Positions 15,925-23,993 of a stretch of DNA of 64,000 nt are shown here, piece after piece. Position 1 is the first letter of the stretch; each line of letters starts with the position of its first letter. This stretch comes from an uncultured Lachnospiraceae bacterium (GTDB lineage: Bacteria > Bacillota_A > Clostridia > Lachnospirales > Lachnospiraceae). The DNA is taken from assembly GCA_902801585.1 (NCBI GenBank), contig CADCIU010000003.1:66236-130235 (forward strand), read 5' to 3'. Below the pieces are notes generated by a model that was not told the DNA's origin, did no database searches, and saw nothing but the letters and a program-made list of their open reading frames with translations. The translations under genes were made by a program, and so were the position numbers.

Positions 15925-17343
15925 TTACTGCTTATGAGTTTTTAGCGGATCCGGCGCCGCGTCTGAGGTGACTGCCAGCGCAGCCGTGACGCCTCCCAGG
16001 CTCTGTTTTTCTGACAGAAGGACCGCGCCCTCTCCGGCCAGCCGCACCGCGCTCCGCTCGCATACACAGTCCACTCCCGTGACTCCCCGGACAAAATCGG
16101 ATCCCGTGAAGGCCCCCTTGACTTCGTTGAGTTCCCCGGCACTGTAAAACGTCAGCGGAAGCTCCCATCTGCGGGTAAAATCCTGCAGTCCCGCCTCCTC
16201 CTTCTTGAGGTCGATGGACGCGGCGCCACAGAGCGCCTTTTTAAAGACGCCGGTTTTCTGCAGGATCTGAGCGGCGGCTTTCTCGATGTCACCGGCCGGG
16301 ATCCCTTTCCGGCAGCCGACCCCCAGTGTGACCGCGCGCGGGATCAGATAGAGCGCGTCCTCCCTGTCGCCGGGCTGCTTTCTGCAGGAGACGATGATGT
16401 CAGCCCCGCTCCGACAGGCCGTCTGCATAACGCCGCTTCTGTATTTTGGCCGCCCCGGTCCCATCCCTTGATCGTCGATTCCCTGCTCCCGGGAATTTCT
16501 CGCAGATGGCAGTCCCGCAGCACTTTCCGCATACAAAGTGACCGTCTCTCCGGCGAGAATACGCGCGGAGATCCTTTTGGCTTGTTCTCTGTCTCCGATC
16601 TGCAGCCCGTTCTCCGCGGCATACACATCGACCGCAAATAGGCCGCGCCCGTCGGTCGCCGTCGTAATGACCGGCTGTGCCCCCAAAACCTGTGCGAGCA
16701 ATTTGCCCAGATCGTTCGCTCCGCCTGCATGGCCGGACAAAAGGGGAATGACGAACCTCGCATTCTCATCGACCGACAGCACGGCCGGATCCCGGAATTT
16801 GTCCCTCACATAAGGCGCGATACAGCGCACGGCGATCCCTGCGGCGGCAAAATAGACCAGCGCGTCCGCCTCTTCAAACCACTTCTTCGTGATCTCAGAG
16901 AATTTCGGGCCCTGCTCCGATCCGGGCACATAGGCACAGTGTCCCGTCTGCAGGATCTCAGCCTGCGGCAGTTTCTCCGCAAGTGCTGCCGCGGCGCGGT
17001 GCATCGCCTCAAAACCGCGCTCCGTACAGGCCATCATCACAATGCGGCGGAACTGCTTTCCTGCCTGCGCGGAAATGCCGTTGGCTGCAGCACTAAGTCC
17101 CGCCTCCTCTTTCCATTTGCCGATGATCCTGCCGTAGTTGTCCTTCAGGTGCGGGATGACACAGTCCGAGCAGTCCTTGATCCCCTTTTCGTTGTAACGG
17201 AAATTTCCTCCGCAGCGCGGTCCCAGCCCATAGAGCGGACAGTAGCAGAACAGGCAGTTGAACTGCCCCGGATCCGCGATCCGGTGACAGGGAAAGAATT
17301 CACATTCTGTATTTTGGAAAAAAGAATAGTGTTTATCCTGCAT
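15925..17343 (-). CDS. cbiG: cobalt-precorrin-5A hydrolase CbiG with N-terminal Cys-rich domain
   Basis: 472 residues from ATG 17343 (GGAGGAGATC directly upstream), overlapping the cobD stop by 11 bases. Residues about 1-60 are a cysteine-rich module: CEFFPCH, CLFCYCPLY, RCGGNF and CSDCVIPH give about nine cysteines suited to zinc or iron-sulfur binding. The remainder is CbiG, which opens the delta-lactone of cobalt-precorrin-5A and releases acetaldehyde during anaerobic ring contraction: ADALVYFAAAGIAVRCIAPY, PLLSGHAGGANDLGKLLA, PVITTATDGRG and the C-terminal TLGVGCRKGIPAGDIEKA. The small Cys-rich domain is often a separate gene next to cob genes; here it is fused. The C-terminus GGVTAALAVTSDA is also typical. 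Confidence 0.9.
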   Translation of the reverse strand: MQDKHYSFFQNTECEFFPCHRIADPGQFNCLFCYCPLYGLGPRCGGNFRYNEKGIKDCSDCVIPHLKDNYGRIIGKWKEEAGLSAAANGISAQAGKQFRRIVMMACTERGFEAMHRAAAALAEKLPQAEILQTGHCAYVPGSEQGPKFSEITKKWFEEADALVYFAAAGIAVRCIAPYVRDKFRDPAVLSVDENARFVIPLLSGHAGGANDLGKLLAQVLGAQPVITTATDGRGLFAVDVYAAENGLQIGDREQAKRISARILAGETVTLYAESAAGLPSARNSREQGIDDQGMGPGRPKYRSGVMQTACRSGADIIVSCRKQPGDREDALYLIPRAVTLGVGCRKGIPAGDIEKAAAQILQKTGVFKKALCGAASIDLKKEEAGLQDFTRRWELPLTFYSAGELNEVKGAFTGSDFVRGVTGVDCVCERSAVRLAGEGAVLLSEKQSLGGVTAALAVTSDAAPDPLKTHKQ

Positions 17344-18406
17344 GATCTCCTCCGGTACCTGCAATTTCCTCCAGTGCCCGCAGCAGCCGGCTGTTGTCCT
17401 CGGGGCGCCGGACGGCAATGCGGTAATCGCCTCTCTCAAGGCCCTCGTAGTTGTCACAGCGGCGGATCAGAAAGCCTTTGGACAGAAGCGGTTCGAACAG
17501 CTCTGTCTCTGACGAGAAGAAGAGATAGCCGGCCTCTCCCGGAAACACCGCGAATCCAAGGCTGCTCAGTGCCTGCGCCATTCTTCTGCGCTCAGAAATG
17601 ACGAGCCCGCGCGCGCTCTCCATATACGCTCTTTCCGTCTCCAGCGCCGCGAGCCCCGCGATCTGCGCCGGCACCGATACGCTCCACTCCGGCTGCTGCG
17701 CATGGACTTTCTGCAGGATCTCAGGATCCTGCGCCATCAGATAGCCCAGCCGGATGCCGGGCATCGCGAAGCGTTTGGTAAACGCGTCCAGGACCATGAG
17801 CCTTTTCGGGCGCTCCTCCCCGTCCGCCGCAAGGAGCCTTCGCATGGTGCGCTCCTCCCCGTCCGTCACAAATCCCAGAAAGCACTCGTCGACCATGAGC
17901 CAGATGCCCCTCCGCTCGCAGTCCTCCACGATCTGCATAAGAAGCGCGTGGTCGATCAGGTTTCCCACGGGGTTTGCCGGCGAGCACAGGATCGCCATGT
18001 CCGTCCCCGAAGTCAGGTCTTCCAGGTATCTCTGCGTCAGGTCAAAATTCTCCTCCCTCAAAAGCCGATGATACCGGATCTCTGCGCCCGCCCCCTCCGC
18101 CGCATGCCGGTAACCGGAAAACGACGGCGCCGTGAGCAGAATCCTGCGCGGCCTTACCGCTCTCACGGCCGCCTCGATCAGTTCGGATGCGCCGTTTCCG
18201 CACAGGATCTGCCCCGCCGGGATGCCCGTGCTCCTCTCAAGGGCGTCCCGCAGCTCGCCGCAGTTCGGATCCGGATACTGTTCCAGCATCGCAAAGTGAT
18301 CCCTCAGCCGCCCGCGGACCCCTTCAGGGATTCCCAGCGGGTTAATGTTGACCGAGAAGTCATATTTGATTTTTGGTCTGCCGTAAATCTCACCGCCGTG
18401 GATCAT
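17333..18406 (-). CDS. cobD: L-threonine-O-3-phosphate decarboxylase (CobD)
   Basis: 357 residues; PLP-dependent aminotransferase fold type I. It decarboxylates threonine phosphate to (R)-1-amino-2-propanol phosphate, the linker used by CbiB. Family marks: N-terminal HGGEIYGRPKIKYDFSVNINPLG, QYPDPNCGELRDAL, GNGASELI, CSPANPVGN, and the PLP lysine Lys211 in LDAFTKRFAMPGIRLGY. HisC-type histidinol-phosphate aminotransferases are close relatives, but the HGG start and the cobalamin context favour CobD. ATG 18406 overlaps the cbiJET stop (ATGA) and its own stop overlaps cbiG, so the three genes are coupled. Confidence 0.92.
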   Translation of the reverse strand: MIHGGEIYGRPKIKYDFSVNINPLGIPEGVRGRLRDHFAMLEQYPDPNCGELRDALERSTGIPAGQILCGNGASELIEAAVRAVRPRRILLTAPSFSGYRHAAEGAGAEIRYHRLLREENFDLTQRYLEDLTSGTDMAILCSPANPVGNLIDHALLMQIVEDCERRGIWLMVDECFLGFVTDGEERTMRRLLAADGEERPKRLMVLDAFTKRFAMPGIRLGYLMAQDPEILQKVHAQQPEWSVSVPAQIAGLAALETERAYMESARGLVISERRRMAQALSSLGFAVFPGEAGYLFFSSETELFEPLLSKGFLIRRCDNYEGLERGDYRIAVRRPEDNSRLLRALEEIAGTGGDHAG

Positions 18407-20553
18407 CTGTCTTCTCTCTCCCTGCTTTCCGCGTTCGCTGCATCCCCTGAAAAAGAAATCATAAACACGGGATTACCTGCCCGGAGATAGTGATAGTTTC
18501 CCAGTTTCTCTTCCCGGTTCACGCTGATCTGGGCGCACTGTATGTCTTTGACCGGAAGTTTTTTCAGCGCGCACTGCAGCGCTGCCAGCGTCTCTGAAGT
18601 AATACAATTGACCACGACTCTGGCCGACGCGTTTTTGGCAAACACCGCCTCAAGAATGCTGCCGATCTCTCCGCCGCTGCCCCCGACGAAAACATGGGAC
18701 GGCGCAGGCAGATCCGCCAGAATGTCCGGTGCGCGGCCCTCGACGATCTCCATGTTCTGCAGGCAGAATCCGGCGCGGTTCTGTTCAAGAAGTTCCAGCG
18801 CTTCTCTTCTAAACTCCACAGAATAGACTTTGCCTTCCGGGCAGGTCAAAGCCGCCTCAACGCTCACGGAGCCTGTCCCCGCGCCGATGTCCCAGACGAC
18901 CGCCTGCGCGGTCAGCCCCAGACGGGACAGGGACAGCGCCCGGATCTCCGAGGAAGTCATCGGCGCTTTGCCCCGCACGAATGCGCCGTCCGGCAGTCCG
19001 GGCAGGACCGGTGTCCGTCCGGCCGCTTCATGCTCTATATAGAGAACATACAGCCCCTCCTTCGTAATCCCGGTGAGCTCCCGCGCCGTATATGCGCGGA
19101 TCTCCTCTTCGGGGCGCGACAGCGCATACCCGCAGATCAGCTTCAGTTTTCCCAATACACCGCGGCCTGCGGCGTCCGCAAGAAGCTGGCCGGTTGTCCG
19201 CAGGTCCGCTGCGCCCGACAGGAGCAGAAAGCACTTCCGGTTTCGTCTCACCTGTCCCACGATGTTGCAGAAGCGGCCGTGAGAACTGAGGATCTTCCAG
19301 TCCTGCCATGGGATCCCCGCCCGCGCGGCGAACCAGGACACGCAGGAGACGCCGCAGATCATCCGGACCTGCAGTCCGCTCCGCTGCGCAGGATCGGGCT
19401 GTCCGCTCCGGACCTTTTCCTGCTTGATCTTTTCCAGCATAGAAGCAGCCCCGCTGTAGAACCCGCTGTCTCCGGAATAGAGGACCGCTGCCCGCCGCAC
19501 CTGCGGATGCGTCTGCAGATAGGCCAAAACAGCGCCGCCCTCATAGACGGGCACAACGCGCTGCTCCTTCCCGGGCCCCCGCAGTTTCTCAGCATTGGCA
19601 AGCACGCTCTCAGCGCCGAACAATACTTCCGCCCCGGCGATCGCTTTCTGTGCCTGCGCGGTCACTGCGTCCTGCGCTCCCATACCGATCCCGACCAGAA
19701 AGAGCGTCCTCTCCCCGACATCACGCGCGCCGCCGGTCACGTCGGATCCGGCCGCACCACCGGCATGCCCGGTATGCGGCATACGGATCACTACGATGCC
19801 GATCCCGCACTTTCCGGCCGCCTCGAGCTTTTCCGGATATCCCCCTGCTGCTCCGGAGTCTTTAGTCAATAGCCACTGCGCCCCGGCATGCCTGATCATG
19901 GCACAGTTCATTTCCGTGTCGAAAGGCCCCTGCAGGGCAATGATCTGCCTGCCGGAAAGTCCTGCCTCCTCGCAGGCGCTAAGGCTCTCCTCTGAAGGAA
20001 GTACCCGCGCTGTGATCCTGGCCGGGTCTCCGAGCGCGTTTACAAAACGCCCCAGTTCTTTGCTCCCGGTCGTCACCAGAATATGACCCGGTACTGCGGA
20101 AAGGAATCTCCCCGCCTCCTCCGCATTATCGACATAATAGCATGCGCCCGCATTTGCGCGCCTGCTCCCCGATACCTCTCCGCTTTCCTGTGTTCCCCCG
20201 ATTTTTTCAGCTTCCGGAGCTTCTGTTCCCGTCCCCTCCCTCTGTTGGCGAATACAAGGCAGGCCCGCCTGCCCGCAGGCCGCAGCGATCTCCGCGGAGA
20301 CGATCTGCGCGTGCGGATGCGTGGCGTCGACCACGCAGCAGAACTTCCCGTCCCGCATCATTTGTGCCATCGCATCCCGGTCCATCCTTCCGACGCGGAC
20401 CGTCAGGAGAGGATGCGGCGCGAGAACATCCCTGCCATAAGGTGTAGCTACGCTCACAGTACAGGGAACCCCCTGCGCGAGCAGGTGTTCCGCTGTCTTT
20501 CTTCCTTCTGTTGTCCCGCCGAAGATCAATACTTTCTCAAAATGCTCTTTCAT
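18403..20553 (-). CDS. cbiJET: triple fusion CbiJ-CbiE-CbiT (precorrin-6A reductase, C5- and C15-methyltransferase/decarboxylase)
   Basis: 716 residues, three enzymes in one frame. Residues 1-about 255: CbiJ/CobK reductase (KVLIFGGTTEGRKTAEHL, CVVDATHPHAQIVSAEI, ILVTTGSKELGRFV). Residues about 280-490: CbiE, a tetrapyrrole methylase adding the C5 methyl (LFLVGIGMGAQDAVTAQA, VLYSGDSGFYSGA). Residues about 530-705: CbiT, a class I SAM methyltransferase that methylates C15 and decarboxylates C12 (GKAPMTSSEIRALSLSRL, VVWDIGAGTGSVSVEAAL, VFVGGSGGEIGSILEAVF). CbiET fusions (CobL) are common; the added CbiJ is rarer. The linker around 105-135 is low-complexity. The start overlaps the cbiFH stop (ATGA). 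It acts between CbiD and CbiC in the anaerobic pathway. Confidence 0.93.
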   Translation of the reverse strand: MKEHFEKVLIFGGTTEGRKTAEHLLAQGVPCTVSVATPYGRDVLAPHPLLTVRVGRMDRDAMAQMMRDGKFCCVVDATHPHAQIVSAEIAAACGQAGLPCIRQQREGTGTEAPEAEKIGGTQESGEVSGSRRANAGACYYVDNAEEAGRFLSAVPGHILVTTGSKELGRFVNALGDPARITARVLPSEESLSACEEAGLSGRQIIALQGPFDTEMNCAMIRHAGAQWLLTKDSGAAGGYPEKLEAAGKCGIGIVVIRMPHTGHAGGAAGSDVTGGARDVGERTLFLVGIGMGAQDAVTAQAQKAIAGAEVLFGAESVLANAEKLRGPGKEQRVVPVYEGGAVLAYLQTHPQVRRAAVLYSGDSGFYSGAASMLEKIKQEKVRSGQPDPAQRSGLQVRMICGVSCVSWFAARAGIPWQDWKILSSHGRFCNIVGQVRRNRKCFLLLSGAADLRTTGQLLADAAGRGVLGKLKLICGYALSRPEEEIRAYTARELTGITKEGLYVLYIEHEAAGRTPVLPGLPDGAFVRGKAPMTSSEIRALSLSRLGLTAQAVVWDIGAGTGSVSVEAALTCPEGKVYSVEFRREALELLEQNRAGFCLQNMEIVEGRAPDILADLPAPSHVFVGGSGGEIGSILEAVFAKNASARVVVNCITSETLAALQCALKKLPVKDIQCAQISVNREEKLGNYHYLRAGNPVFMISFSGDAANAESREREDR

Positions 20554-22055
20554 AATATCTCGCCCTGCAGGGCCTCCCTCTCATACCCGCGCGGAGTCAC
20601 CATCCTGCCGCCGATACGTTTTGTCGACCTGCTGCCGATAAAGACCGTGGTAAACATGTCCGCCTGCAGATCCCGCAGCGCTTCGAGCGTGCAGATCTCA
20701 GAGGTCTCGCCCTCGCGGCCTATATTGCGGACCACGCCGCAGACCTGCCCGGCCGGCAGCGTCTCCAGCAGAATGTCACAGGCTTTCGCAAGGTGACCTG
20801 CCCGCTTTCTGCTGGACGGGTTATACAGTACAATGGCAAAATCCCCCTCGGCAGCCTTTCTCAGCCTCTTTTCGATCGTCTCCCACGGCGTCATCAGATC
20901 GCTGAGGCTGATGACGGCAAAATCGTGCACCAGCGGAGCGCCCAGGCGCGCCGCGCCGCTCAGGGCCGCCGTGACGCCCGGGATCACGCGGATCTCCACA
21001 CCGGGATATTCCTGCGCCATTTCATATATAAGCCCGGCCAGGCCATAGACACCGGCGTCGCCGCTGCAGATGAAAGCGACATTGTTCCCGTCCGCTGCTT
21101 CTGAGAGCGCGAGCGCGCATCGCTCCTCTTCCCGGCGCATGGGTGTCGTGATCGTCCTCTTATAAGGAAAATGGTCCCTGATCAGATGCACATAGGTCGT
21201 GTATCCGGCTATGACGTCACTGTCATCGATCGCTTTATAGGCTTCCAACGTCATCCCGCTGACCGCTCCGGGCCCCATTCCGACGACCGTCAGGACCCCT
21301 TTCCCCGCCTTCCTGAACGCGGTCTCAAATGCCGGATCATACAGCTTTGACCGCTCATATCCGCTCTGTGCGACGACTTCGCCGACAATGATCAGCGCCG
21401 TCTTCGTAATGCCGTGTTCCTGCGCTGTCTGTGCCAATGAGCCGACGGTGCAGGTATATTTTGCCTCATCGGGCCAGGTCGCCTTATAGACGATCGCCGC
21501 CGGTGTGTCCGGGTCATACCCGCCGGCGATCAGCCGCCTGCTCAGCTCCCGGGTCATGCCTGCGCTCAGAAAGATCACCATCGCAGCGCCGTGTGCGGCA
21601 AACGCCTCTATGGTCTCTTTCTCAGGCATGGGCGTGCGGCCGGCCATGCGCGTGATGATCACGCTCTGGCTGATCCCCGGGAGCGTATACTCCATGTCCA
21701 TGGCGGCGGCCGCGCCGCAAAAAGAGCTCACACCCGGCGTAGAGTCATACGGGATCTTCTCCGCCTCAAGAAGGTCCATCTGCTCCCGCACGGCGCCGTA
21801 AATACAGGGATCTCCTGTGTGCAGGCGCACCGTCGTCAGCCCTGCCTTTTCCGCTTCCCGCATCACTGCGATCACTTCTTCCAGCGTCATTTTCGCGCTG
21901 TCATAAGCGCGGCAGTTTTCTTTCCTGTATTCCAAAAGGGCAGGGTTAACGAGTGATCCGGCATAAATGATCACATCTGCCTGACCGAGCAGCCTCTGCC
22001 CGCGCACAGTGATCAGATCCGGAGCTCCCGGCCCTGCGCCCACAAAATGCACCAT
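20550..22055 (-). CDS. cbiFH: fusion CbiF-CbiH (cobalt-precorrin-4 C11- and cobalt-precorrin-3 C17-methyltransferase)
   Basis: 501 residues from ATG 22055, preceded by AAAGGAGGAGG; an upstream in-frame codon at 22109 lacks a ribosome site. Both halves are tetrapyrrole methylases using SAM. Residues 1-about 250 are CbiF/CobM: MVHFVGAGPGAPDLITVRG, VIIYAGSLVN, LHTGDPCIYGAVREQ, TPGVSSFCGAAAAM. Residues about 262-501 are CbiH/CobJ: GVLTVVGMGPGAVSGMTLEA, VIAGYTTYVHLI, FICSGDAGVYGLAGLIYE, LSDLMTPWETIEKRL, VLYNPSSRKRAGHL. CbiH methylates C17 and contracts the ring; CbiF methylates C11. A third methylase needed upstream, CbiL (C20), is not found in this window. Confidence 0.93.
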   Translation of the reverse strand: MVHFVGAGPGAPDLITVRGQRLLGQADVIIYAGSLVNPALLEYRKENCRAYDSAKMTLEEVIAVMREAEKAGLTTVRLHTGDPCIYGAVREQMDLLEAEKIPYDSTPGVSSFCGAAAAMDMEYTLPGISQSVIITRMAGRTPMPEKETIEAFAAHGAAMVIFLSAGMTRELSRRLIAGGYDPDTPAAIVYKATWPDEAKYTCTVGSLAQTAQEHGITKTALIIVGEVVAQSGYERSKLYDPAFETAFRKAGKGVLTVVGMGPGAVSGMTLEAYKAIDDSDVIAGYTTYVHLIRDHFPYKRTITTPMRREEERCALALSEAADGNNVAFICSGDAGVYGLAGLIYEMAQEYPGVEIRVIPGVTAALSGAARLGAPLVHDFAVISLSDLMTPWETIEKRLRKAAEGDFAIVLYNPSSRKRAGHLAKACDILLETLPAGQVCGVVRNIGREGETSEICTLEALRDLQADMFTTVFIGSRSTKRIGGRMVTPRGYEREALQGEIL

Positions 22056-22112
22056 ATTCCTCCTCCTTTCGGAGCGCTGCGGTCCATCGCCGCACGCCGT
22101 GCCGCCCAAAAT

Positions 22113-23303
22113 CTACGCACGGGTCTCCCGCCTGAGTATCTGCAGAAATTCTTCCGCGCCTTCGGTTCTGCCCAGTTCTCCGTATACGTTAGAGAAGACC
22201 AGGACCTCCACCCGCATTTTCCCGTCCGCCCACGACCGCATCACGGCCTGAATGCGGCGCGTCATCTCTGTGAGCACCTCTTTGTCCAGCCCCGACTCCC
22301 TCAGGATCCTGACCGCCTCGTCGGTCGTCACGCAGTCCGACAGCGCTTCGGCCGCCTCCTCTGCGAGGCTCCCGGCCCCATGCGGATCTCCGCCCCTGCC
22401 CGCAGTCACATCCCGCGCGATCTGCGTGAGGATCTCCATGCGATGGTCTCCGTATTGGGAGTGTGTGTTCCGGATCCCTCCGGCGACCTTGACCAGCTTC
22501 CCGATATGCCCGACAAAGAGCATACCGGCAAACCCGGCTTCTGCCGCCATCTGCACCGTGTCACAGACGAAATTCGAGGATGTCACCGCCGTGTCGAGAG
22601 AGAATCCGTATCTGTTCATGAAGAAGCTTTTGCCGTAACTGCCGGGCGCCGCCGGCAGGACGGTTAATCCTTCCCGGCGCTTGACGCTGATCTCCACCCG
22701 AATCGTGTCCAAAAGGGCGCGCTCGCTCATAGGCTCGACAATGCCGCTGGTCCCCAGAATGGAGATGCCTCCCACGATTCCCAGCTTGGGATTAAAAGTC
22801 CTGGCAGCCAGTTCGCGTCCCTGAGGTACACTGATGATCACATCAAACCCCCGTGGATCCGGGCATCTCCCGGACTCCCGTACAGCTTCCCAAACCGCTT
22901 CTTCGATCATCCGTCTGGGCGTACTGTTGATCGCCGCATTTCCGACCGGCTGGTCCAGCCCCGGTTTTGTCACGCGCCCGACGCCCTCCCCGCCTTCTAT
23001 TCTCACTCCCGGAAGATCGGAAAAGGCGGCCTCTGCGCAGATCAGCGCATGATTGGTCACATCCGGGTCGTCGCCGCTGTCCTTGCGCACCCCGCAGGAA
23101 ACGGCCGACGGAGATGACCGCACGTCCTCTATATCCAGGTACAGCTCGGGACCCCTCGGCGTCTTCAGCCTGACCGCTGAGACTCTTTCCCCGGTCAGAA
23201 GCATCATGACCGCCGCCTTTGCCGCCGCTGCCGCACAGCTCCCCGTCGTGTACCCGAGCCGGAGTTTTTGCCCTCCCTTTTCGATGTATGCATTCCATTC
23301 CAT
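22113..23303 (-). CDS. cbiD: cobalt-precorrin-5B C1-methyltransferase CbiD
   Basis: 396 residues from ATG 23303, five bases after the cbiC stop; the ribosome site is weak (GTGAAGAA), so reading is probably coupled to cbiC. An earlier in-frame codon at 23336 would overlap cbiC. CbiD is the SAM-dependent C1 methylase unique to the anaerobic pathway. Signatures: RLGYTTGSCAAAAAKAA, the VTKPGLDQPVGNAAINSTPRRMI region, GISILGTSGIVEPMSE, and MLFVGHIGKLVKVAGGIRNTHS near the C-terminus. The length is usual. It acts between CbiG and CbiJ, both encoded just downstream. Confidence 0.95.
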   Translation of the reverse strand: MEWNAYIEKGGQKLRLGYTTGSCAAAAAKAAVMMLLTGERVSAVRLKTPRGPELYLDIEDVRSSPSAVSCGVRKDSGDDPDVTNHALICAEAAFSDLPGVRIEGGEGVGRVTKPGLDQPVGNAAINSTPRRMIEEAVWEAVRESGRCPDPRGFDVIISVPQGRELAARTFNPKLGIVGGISILGTSGIVEPMSERALLDTIRVEISVKRREGLTVLPAAPGSYGKSFFMNRYGFSLDTAVTSSNFVCDTVQMAAEAGFAGMLFVGHIGKLVKVAGGIRNTHSQYGDHRMEILTQIARDVTAGRGGDPHGAGSLAEEAAEALSDCVTTDEAVRILRESGLDKEVLTEMTRRIQAVMRSWADGKMRVEVLVFSNVYGELGRTEGAEEFLQILRRETRA

Positions 23304-23307
23304 TTCT

Positions 23308-23967
23308 TCACACCGTGATGCGATACAGGATCGCATTGCAGATCGCCGCCGCGACGCCGCTGCCGCCCTTCCTTCCGCGATTGCAGATATACGGCACGCC
23401 GGTCCTCATGATGCGCTCTTTGGCCGTGATGACATTCACGAAGCCGACCGGCACTGCAATGACAAGTTCCGGCCTGTATCCCTGCAGGATCTTTTCCTCC
23501 AGCGCCAGCAGCGCTGTGGGCGCGTTCCCCACCGCGAAGATCGTCGGCGCCCCGCTCTTCTCTGCCTCGCTGACTGCCTTGTCCACGGCTGCCGCCGAAC
23601 GCGTCGTCCCGCAGTGTTTTGCCGTTTCGGCGACATCCGGGTCCGCTATATAACAGTGCGCTCCGCCGCCAAGTTCCGCCAGCTTCCTCTTATTGATGCC
23701 GGACATGGCCATCGTCGTATCCGTCACAATGTGCGCCCCGCGGCGCAGCGCGTCCTCAGCCCTTTCCAGAGCCCCTTCGCTGAAGGCCATTGTGTCAAAA
23801 TACTCAAAGTCCGCCGTCGTGTGGATGACGCGCAAAAGGACATGCTTCCTGTCCTCAGGGATCGTCCTGCCGGCCTGTCTGAGCTCCTCTTCAATGATCT
23901 GAAAGCTCATCTTCTCGATATCCTGTGGAAGGACGTGCAAGATCCCTGTTTCCCTGCTCTCTTCCAT
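23308..23967 (-). CDS. cbiC: cobalt-precorrin-8 methylmutase CbiC
   Basis: 219 residues from ATG 23967, which follows GAGGTGGAG; a TTG at 23997 in the same frame overlaps the cbiP stop but has no ribosome site. CbiC moves the methyl group from C11 to C12, giving cobyrinate. The catalytic histidine is His49 in VLLRVIHTTADFEY. Other family blocks: GAHIVTDTTMAMSGINK, GNAPTALLALEEKI, VIAVPVGFVNVITAKE, GRKGGSGVAAAICNAIL. Length and order are normal. It is coupled with cbiD downstream. Confidence 0.95.
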   Translation of the reverse strand: MEESRETGILHVLPQDIEKMSFQIIEEELRQAGRTIPEDRKHVLLRVIHTTADFEYFDTMAFSEGALERAEDALRRGAHIVTDTTMAMSGINKRKLAELGGGAHCYIADPDVAETAKHCGTTRSAAAVDKAVSEAEKSGAPTIFAVGNAPTALLALEEKILQGYRPELVIAVPVGFVNVITAKERIMRTGVPYICNRGRKGGSGVAAAICNAILYRITV

Positions 23968-23993
23968 GTGCTCCACCTCAAATGCCGATGATC

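Noticed and set aside
20550..22055. One methylase half being CbiL
   Set aside because: The first half has CbiF features (MVHFVGAGPGAPDL, YDSTPGVSSFCGAAAAM) and the second CbiH features (GMGPG, DLMTPWETIEKRL); neither fits CbiL.
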